64,000 nucleotides of DNA from NCBI GenBank assembly GCA_004794655.1, contig SMMW01000619.1, forward strand, positions 3,022,001-3,086,000, in the 5' to 3' direction. Source of the stretch: Marisa cornuarietis. Lineage: Eukaryota; Mollusca; Gastropoda; Architaenioglossa; Ampullariidae. Below the pieces are notes generated by a model. That model was given only the letters and a program-made list of their open reading frames with translations. It was not told the origin of the DNA and did not search any database. Below are positions 46,730 through 64,000 of the stretch, piece by piece. The first letter of the stretch is position 1, and the number at the start of each line of letters is the position of its first letter. The position numbers and the translations under genes are program-made.

Positions 46730-48590
46730 AGGTCACAGTTCAGTCCCGCTGTACAATATTTGCTACATTCTGACTAGCATTCAGGTCTATGGTACAAATC
46801 TGCATACACCTGCTTACTCATGGGGCTAGCAGAAAGCAACAACACAGCCTTATGTGAGAAAAGTGGATCCTCAGCTAACAAAAATGACTCTGTGTTAGAA
46901 ATTTGATGCAGAAATGGTTCTGAAAGAATATTTGTATGAGACATTCCGTGAGTGACATGGACGACAAGTTAAAAATAGGAGCCAGAAGACACACAGGTGA
47001 TGTCCATGCCAAATTGCCCAAGTGTCATCATCAGCAAGGCAAAGCTATGGATGCAGACATTATGGAAGAGGACATTACATCAGAGGGAGTCCAGCATACA
47101 CCGCGACAACACCCAAACCACCAGTGACACCACCACCCCCATCCCGGGTAGGTAGCATCCCACCAGCGACCACATCAACAAAAGCTACACCACATAAATA
47201 ATTCATGATGTATTTGGATGCTAGTAGACATCATGACAGTATTGTTGACCTCTTTCTGTGCAAGGTAATATTAACAGGCAAGAACAGGGGTCCCCCACTT
47301 GAGAAACTGTAGAATTTGGAAGTTTTAACTCACGTGGAACTGGAGAATTAACATTTTTATGTAGAAGTTCTACGACTTTAAGATTGAGAGTAGCTTGTGT
47401 GACTGATATGTTATACCTGATCTGTTGTTATTAGAGATGTATTTCTCTGTTACTTGTGTGTTCTTAGAGTAGTTTGCCTCCCCTTAAAGATAATCTTACT
47501 CCCGATAATAGAAAACGTGAAGCCCACGTACAGGTCTTGGTGATTTGTTGAGAAAAATAACACGTGCTGGAAACAGTGTTTGCTGGGGAGTAGTGTCTGT
47601 AGAGGGTTCGCTTCCCAACATGCAGGAACCACTCACAAGACAGGCAGAGAGCGGGTCCTGTCAGCTTCTGTGTCTACCCATGTGCTCTTCCACCCCACGA
47701 CCGGTACCAATCAGCGGAGGATTTAATAAATGAATGACGATGAGGTTATTTGGAAACAGAGCTAGAGGTCCTAGAAAGACAGTTAATTTATCTTTATAAT
47801 ATATTTGTGTTCCTGGACAAATTTGCTGGAGACTGAGTAAATGTGTGGCCATTTCTACAGCGCGGTATGGATGAAATACAGGGCCGTGAAATTGTCCTCT
47901 TTGGTATTCTCATTACTGTTTGCATAGCTCAGATTTCATATTTGTCTTTTTTGTGTCTGATAGCCACGAGATAACCATGCAGCGTATTTGTAAGACTACG
48001 GGGGTTAGAGTAAGAAACAATTTGGCTTCAAGACGAGAGTCTGAGACTAAACATTCGCTCTTAGGCAAGTCTCCAGACATTGGCAATTTAAAACTGAACC
48101 CATTGCTCATGAACAAGACAGAAGAGACTGTTCACTTACAACATTAAATGAACTGTTCAAACTGAAGTGAGCAGGAAGGTGGACTGAGCCTCACTCTGCC
48201 CAAAATGTCTGAAGTAAGTTGTCACAAGTTACAAGGAAGATAATAAACTACGACAAGGATAAAATCAGAACTAAAAAGAAGTAAAATTTGTGTTGTTATT
48301 ATGTTGTCTTTGTTAATTTACTCGTAGTCACTCATGTTTTTCAGCGAATGTAAACAAAGTAAAACAGATCTAACATAATTTAAGTGTTTTGTATGACATT
48401 AGTTAGGTGAATGTTTGAAATCCGAGCTCTCTGTCTCTGGCTGTAAAATGTATCTTGATGTACACTGTCAATGTTGTTTGTGCATTGTTACTTTCCTTTA
48501 TTAAAAATATCAGCGGTAACATTTTTATAAATACTAGCGAATATCAGCGCAAGTGAGCATTATTACTAGGAGGGAACTTGTGTGTGTGTG
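46730..48590. other. Downstream of gene D, no gene
   Basis: The part at 48040-48205 matches the 3' flank of gene C. A Pro-rich frame near 47110-47200 (KPPVTPPPPSRVGSIP) recalls the proline motifs of the receptor tails and might be a tail relic, but stops interrupt it. Nothing else was recognised. Confidence 0.4.
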
Positions 48591-48594
48591 TGTG

Positions 48595-48690
48595 TGGACA
48601 AGATCATACGAGACAGAGAAGAACCACGTGACCTGAGAAGATCTTTGGGGAATCTGTTGGAGCCTCCACGTGTGGATGGGCAATGGAGAC
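48595..48690 (+). pseudogene. Possible tail-exon relic
   Basis: The DNA 'cctgagaagatctttggggaatctgttggagcct' region (first 20 bases CCTGAGAAGATCTTTGGGGA) resembles 45135-45185 in the gene D tail, where the peptide is DLMDTLWNLLQP. Only about 70 bp align and stops are present. It may record a third, lost long-tailed gene. Confidence 0.3.
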
Positions 48691-48729
48691 AGGAAGTACC
48701 CGAGTAGATCACAACACAGTGCAGTGACA

Positions 48730-49235
48730 CACCTGTTCTTCTGTTCAAAGATGAAGCTGGTGTCATTCCGTATTACTTTCAGCATCACTTTGCTTGTTTT
48801 GGCCACAACATTAGGTTTACTACGAACTATAATATGTACAGATCCCTCCTAGTACCGAACCTTCTTTAGGGATGTAAAGCGCGGTCTCTGTTTGTCGACA
48901 CGGATAAGAGAATCCAGGCATCCGAGAAGATGTGACTGAAGAGGCTACTACAGACATACGATCTCCGAACATAAAACCTGTGACAGTAAGAAATACGATC
49001 GCCCCGCTGGTGGGTCACCAGAAATTCCTACTTGCAACAGTCGAGTGGGGTAAGCTGATCTGGTTCAGTCGTATACCCCAGCGCAAAATGGTCCTTCAAG
49101 ACGCGAGAGCAAAAGCAAAGCAAGATGAAGAAAATCAGCTGACATGGAAGAAGGTGAGGACAAGCATCTGATGATGATGTATAAGGTAGCACCAGTGAGA
49201 CTGGTGGCGGTCCTGATATTGATCACGTGGATGGC
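48730..49235. mobile_element. Scrambled RTE-type LINE debris, unit 2
   Basis: It is the duplicate of 37230-37740. The minus strand gives KTSKVMLKVIRNDTSF and the plus strand gives NTIAPLVGHQKFLLATVEWG, both matching separate parts of the element at 56777-59443. The inversion is shared by both units and is older than the duplication. Confidence 0.75.
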
Positions 49236-49239
49236 GTAA

Positions 49240-50135
49240 GTATATTTGGCCATCCCCTGCCCATACCGACCCCACCCCATCCTTCGCTAGTTTCAAAACG
49301 AGAAAAAGGAATTAAAAGATTAAGCGATGTTGCAAGAAAATATATGAAAGACGACGATAACAGCTCAAGCGTGTAACAACATCGGGTCACCCGCGCTTGA
49401 ACACGCTTCACGAGTGCCGCTAGTCACACAAATGATACTGATACTGCAATGGGGTGGCAAACAATTAGAACTGCCTGTGCTTAAGACCAGAGTACAAAAG
49501 GCAATAGAACTTACAAAATGGAAAAGTCAGGAAAGCTAGACAAGCATCAGATGTCAGGCAACTCTCCAGACTCGTTGACAATCTGCTTACACATCAAGCA
49601 AGTAGTCGAGAACGAGGCAGAAAGGATTGTTTTATTTTACAGACACAACTGAAAGAGCTGGTCAGAAGGGATTGCTTACAGACAATGCAACGAGAACTGT
49701 TCATTGACAAGAGTGAAAGAAAGTACACAGTCAACAGAAAGTGTTCACAGACATGCTGGTCTATGCGTCTGTTGTCCAATTCTTGTCAAAGTGGCTGAGA
49801 GTCAGCGGCTAAAATTGTAGTCAGTTTGTTGTACAGAAGTTTGTGATATAGTGTCTCTTAGTCATTCTCCACCCTCCCAATCACCCTCCTGCTTTTTTAA
49901 TGTTTTTGTTTCGCTCGTCCCTGTCCTGTTTGTCTATGATGCTCCCACCCCAGTCCACTAGACCAAAAGTCAGGTGCTGCGTGTTGCTGGTGTAGAATAG
50001 TAGCAGGAAACTGAGTTAATGTAATAATACAGGTGTTGTGTGACAAGGGTAGGCAGATGCTGAAATGCTACACTTGAAATCTAAGCTTTCTGACTGGAAT
50101 TATCTGATTAATCGTTGTAGGTGCTGTTTGTGGCA

Positions 50136-50205
<70 letters not shown>

Positions 50206-50375
50206 TTGTATGCTACTATGATGATCCATGTCAGTGCCCAGATTTCATCTACGAAATGAAATGGTCAGTATAGCCAAAAGTTTCAAATATAGATATTGTG
50301 GTTACTGCGCTTCATTTCGAAGTAGATGATCGTGTGTTCAAAGCCTGTATGAGTCTGTAAGTGAAAGTTTTCTCT

Positions 50376-50432
<57 letters not shown>

Positions 50433-50472
50433 GGATAACAAAATTCAAGGAAGTCAAGTCACATCAGCTTGA
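49240..50472. other. Intergenic between converging genes D and E
   Basis: It holds a TG run at 50139-50204 and a CA run at 50380-50430 that could pair with each other (90% complementary dinucleotide tracts 180 bp apart). No exon was recognised, and no AATAAA on the minus strand within about 400 bp of the stop of gene E. Confidence 0.5.
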
Positions 50473-61313
<10,841 letters not shown>

Positions 61314-61498
61314 CTGGTTGTCGCACAATACAGGGGAATCAACCAACAACAAACAAACAAACAAACAAAAAATGAAATGTACATACTTGGTATTTCGTTA
61401 AACAGGAATAAGAAACTTTAGCATAAATAAAAATATTACATGAGGCTTAGCTAAAAGCAGTAAATCAGCTCGCTCATTTGTAGCTCTAGAGTCTAGAT

Positions 61499-63828
61499 CA
61501 GGGGTGGGCAACTTCTCCGGTCGGCGGGCCGGATATGGGGAAATGAAGTCCTTGGCGGGCCAGATTACTGGATCAATACCTTAATCGCTTATGTATCTAC
61601 ATATGCAAGGAATAAATCGTGTTTAATGTAAACTCGCAAACTTTAATTTTAAAGCATAGAGACCGAAAACAGTATTTAATGATGTTAACGTAAGGTACTT
61701 GAATAGCTGCTGAAGTCAATGAGACAGCTGCGGTCGATCAAAGTTGTCAGCAAGTTGCTTGAACTCTGGCTGCATGTCGGACGTAGAAATCCTCAGTAAC
61801 GACTGCAGGTGAACATCAGTTAGACTGGAACGCAGATTTGTCTTGTTAATGTTCATGGTCGAAAATGTTTGCTCACAAATATATGTAGACCCGAACAGAA
61901 CAAGTAGTTTCATGGCCATCTTTCTCAGGTTGGCAAACTTGGACTCATTCAGTGACGCATAAAATTTGTCAATGCTTTCAGATTGGAATTTCTCTTTCAG
62001 GGTAGAGTCACACTGCAGGTCAATCAATTCCAGCTGTAGAGCATCCGGCACCTTTTCAAAGTCAGTTGTAAACGGGGATGACAAGACATCAAACTCAGCA
62101 GCAAGTTTCTGGAAGTCCGCAAAACGACGAGCAAATTCATTGTCTAGTGTAGATATCATATTGGTGTATTTCTCAGTTGACATCATCTGGGGTGCCATAG
62201 TCGCCAGTGTTGGAAAGTGTGTTGTGATATTCTGACTGAGCTGGCGAGAAAACAGTTTTAGCTTCATTCTGAATGCCTTCACTGTTGAGTACATTTCGTG
62301 AGCAAAAGTGCCCTTCCCTTGAAGTCTGGTGTTCAATTCATTCATATGTTCAAAGAGATCAACTGCAAACGCCAGATCTGATAGCCATTCGGATTCTCGG
62401 AGTTGAGGATATTCTGTATCTTTCCCTTTGATCTCCAAAAAGAGTAAAATTTCCGTTTTCAGGCCCCAGACACGTCTCAGAACTTTCCCCAAATTCAACC
62501 AGCGTACACCGGTATGATACAAAACATCGCTGTGATCCGAGCCGCAATCTTCCAGAAGTGTGATAAACTGTCTGTGATTTAGACCTCTCGCCCTGATGAA
62601 ATTAACAATTTTCACAACTGGATCCACAACATGTTTCATGTCAAGCACACTTTTACATAGCGCTTCCTGGTGTATTATGCAATGTAGAAATATCAGCTCC
62701 CTGGTGCAATCGACCTCTGCAACGCGGTCACCCAATCTCTTCAGTAGACCAACTTTCTTTCCTGTCAAAGATGGACAACCATCCGTAGTAATACTGGCCA
62801 TTTTCTGCCATGGTAATTGCATTGTATGCATGGCATTTTCCACACATCTAAAAATATCTTCTCCGGTAGTAGTGTCTTTCATTGATTTCATTGACAGCAA
62901 TTCTTCTGTGATTTCAAAGTTTTCTGAAATGCCTCGTACAAAGATGAGCAACTGTGCAGTGTCATCGATGTCAGTGCTTTCATCCAATGCCAAGGAAAAC
63001 AGCTGAAATGAAGGTACACGCCTTTTCAGTTGTGATGTCAGGTCTTCACCAATGGCTTCAATGCGGCGAACCACAGTTCTTCTCGACAAACTGACTTCTT
63101 CAAACTTCTTTCTTTGTTCTGGACAAACTTGATCAGCTACATCGAGCATGCACTTTTTGACAAATTCACCATCACTGAACGATTTGCTGTGCTTGGCAAT
63201 GTTGTATGCAACCACAAAGCTGGCATGAGTAGCAGCTTTCTGGGCTACTCTGGTTTTTACGAATACATTCTGCTGCTTTACAAGTTTTCTGTCCAGTTCT
63301 GTTGCTCTTGTTTGCCGTTCCGCTGCTGATAAAGTAGTGCCATAGCCTGCATGTTTCGTCGCATAATGGCGGCTAACGTTGTACTCTTTCATCACGGCAA
63401 CACTTTCACTGCACAACAAACATACTGCTTTCTTGCCGACTTCTGTGAAAAAGTACTTAGGCATCCAATCTTTGTTAAATGCGCGACACTCGCTGTCAAC
63501 TTTACGTTTCTTGGCAAAATCCATGGTACAAATGTAGAGGGCCGGTAGTCCAGCGTTGTTGCTAGTTTTGGCGGGATCTGCTGGGGCATGGCGAGAGAGG
63601 TCAAATAGCGGTTATTGGGTAGGTTAAAACGGCGTATTGCCTCGACCGTATCGGAGCATCACAAAGTTGACCCAATCAAAGATGAAAGGAGAGGACTGAG
63701 TCGGCGAAGGAGACAGCCCCCACAGCCGCGGGCCATATTATCATGTACGACCAGAAACAGTCTGCGGGCCAGTCAAAATCCCGTCGCGGGCCGGATCCGG
63801 CCCGCGGGCCGTATGTTGCCCACCCCTG
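61499..63828 (-). mobile_element. Complete hAT transposon with perfect 8-bp TSD
   Basis: The ends are CAGGGGTGGGCAAC at 61499 and its exact complement ending at 63828. The 8-bp flanks are identical, GTCTAGAT at 61491-61498 and 63829-63836. Subterminal regions are rich in GGGCCGGATCCGGCCCG-type sequence. The element is 2330 bp and holds one intact transposase gene. It sits in the first visible intron of gene E. Ends, target size and protein all agree on the hAT superfamily. Confidence 0.97.
61716..63524 (-). CDS. hAT transposase, 602 aa, intact
   Basis: This would cut and reinsert the surrounding element. The N-terminus has a BED-like zinc finger: VCLLCSESVAVMKEYNVSRH then YATKH (C-x2-C, H-x4-H, residues about 34-59). 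Catalytic-core motifs follow: ALDESTDIDDTAQLLIFVRG (first Asp), ITTDGCPSLTGKKVGL (second Asp) and FLHCIIHQEALC. The hAT dimerisation region lies at the C-terminus, with LFGSTYICEQTFSTMNINKT (catalytic Glu in CEQTFS) and LRSSLTDVHLQSLLRI. The frame has no stop or frameshift, and the length is normal for the GTF2IRD2/ZBED5-like hAT group, to which it looks closest. It is probably recently active. No intron is evident. Confidence 0.93.
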   Translation of the reverse strand: MDFAKKRKVDSECRAFNKDWMPKYFFTEVGKKAVCLLCSESVAVMKEYNVSRHYATKHAGYGTTLSAAERQTRATELDRKLVKQQNVFVKTRVAQKAATHASFVVAYNIAKHSKSFSDGEFVKKCMLDVADQVCPEQRKKFEEVSLSRRTVVRRIEAIGEDLTSQLKRRVPSFQLFSLALDESTDIDDTAQLLIFVRGISENFEITEELLSMKSMKDTTTGEDIFRCVENAMHTMQLPWQKMASITTDGCPSLTGKKVGLLKRLGDRVAEVDCTRELIFLHCIIHQEALCKSVLDMKHVVDPVVKIVNFIRARGLNHRQFITLLEDCGSDHSDVLYHTGVRWLNLGKVLRRVWGLKTEILLFLEIKGKDTEYPQLRESEWLSDLAFAVDLFEHMNELNTRLQGKGTFAHEMYSTVKAFRMKLKLFSRQLSQNITTHFPTLATMAPQMMSTEKYTNMISTLDNEFARRFADFQKLAAEFDVLSSPFTTDFEKVPDALQLELIDLQCDSTLKEKFQSESIDKFYASLNESKFANLRKMAMKLLVLFGSTYICEQTFSTMNINKTNLRSSLTDVHLQSLLRISTSDMQPEFKQLADNFDRPQLSH

Positions 63829-63906
63829 GTCTAGATGGTGAATAGTAGAAACATTATTTCAGCTGGTTTCTGTTGCTAGCTTCTATGAGGTCGCATTTGA
63901 CCCTAA

Positions 63907-64000
63907 ACTTACCCAGCAGATTGGAGAAGAAAGTAAGGAAATACGCAGCTGGAATGATACTTACCCAGCAGATTGGAGAAGAAAGTAAGGAAATACGCAG
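63907..64000 (-). repeat. 52-bp tandem duplication carrying a possible exon 1 splice donor of gene E
   Basis: The segment from 63907 repeats from 63959 to the window edge with a 52-bp period. On the minus strand each copy ends CTTCTCCAATCTGCTGG|GTAAGT, a strong donor, at 63965 and 63913. In phase 1 the preceding sequence reads AYFLTFFSNLL then G, hydrophobic like the end of a signal peptide, and phase 1 is what the next exon (61313) requires. It could be the end of exon 1 of gene E, with its ATG beyond the edge. Two donors would be available because of the duplication; 52 is not a multiple of three, so they give different frames. Confidence 0.5.

Larger units (their letters stand above)
37790..49235. 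repeat. Segmental duplication unit 2 (with gene D)
   Basis: This is the partner of 23210-37740 and begins directly after it, so the arrangement is a true tandem. It lost the last exon of the gene B copy (match jumps from 23640 to 25780 in unit 1 coordinates) and lacks both CR1/L2 LINEs of unit 1. It gained a roughly 350-bp segment near 38885-39240. Confidence 0.9.

Noticed and set aside
50139..50430. Functional inverted repeat formed by the TG and CA runs
   Set aside because: Complementarity is a trivial result of two common microsatellites; no conserved arms beyond the dinucleotides.

Overview
The window is animal nuclear DNA, most likely from a gastropod mollusc. Its genes are split by GT-AG introns, and it carries dense dinucleotide microsatellites, SINEs, LINE fragments and cut-and-paste transposons. 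It also holds an Ig-plus-fibrinogen lectin gene of the FREP/VIgL type, a protein class known best from gastropods. No bacterial feature is present. The gene models below were built by hand from splice sites, reading phase and paralogue comparison, without transcripts.

Five multi-exon genes can be assembled. Four lie on the + strand in tandem (A 5326-10165, B 21730-24207, C 30072-35546, D 41577-46612). They form one family of small single-pass membrane proteins: signal peptide exon, one Ig-like domain split over two exons, a transmembrane exon and a cytoplasmic exon. All four share intron phases 1-1-1-2, and exon 2 is exactly 114 nt in each. The tails differ greatly: 28 residues in A, 65 in B, and over 500 in C and D, where they are acidic, Pro-containing and carry an acidic dileucine motif. 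I do not recognise this as a named family; it is the best candidate here for an undescribed system. The fifth gene (E, - strand, 50473-61313 and beyond the right edge) is a secreted FREP-like lectin with an Ig domain, a coiled coil and a fibrinogen domain. It converges on gene D.

The middle of the window is a tandem segmental duplication. Unit 1 (about 23210-37740) and unit 2 (about 37790-49235) each contain, in order, the 3' part of gene B (broken in unit 2), a dead Ig gene made of exon 2 and exon 3 relics, an intact long-tailed gene (C or D), and scrambled RTE retrotransposon debris. Promoters and signal peptides of C and D are about 95% identical, while Ig exon 2 is only about 75% identical with mostly amino-acid-changing differences. 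This points to diversification of the Ig domain.

At the left edge, four tandem 24-nt symmetric micro-exon-like units (1391-2479) look like duplicated stalk exons of a further, unseen gene. At the right, introns of gene E hold a hAT transposon with perfect 8-bp target duplication and intact transposase, a 5'-truncated RTE-type LINE with a long open frame and 11-bp target duplication, and an 817-bp inverted-repeat element with 5-bp target duplication. The remaining intergenic space (10.2-21.7 kb, 24.2-25.8 kb, 46.7-50.4 kb) holds repeats and no recognised gene.
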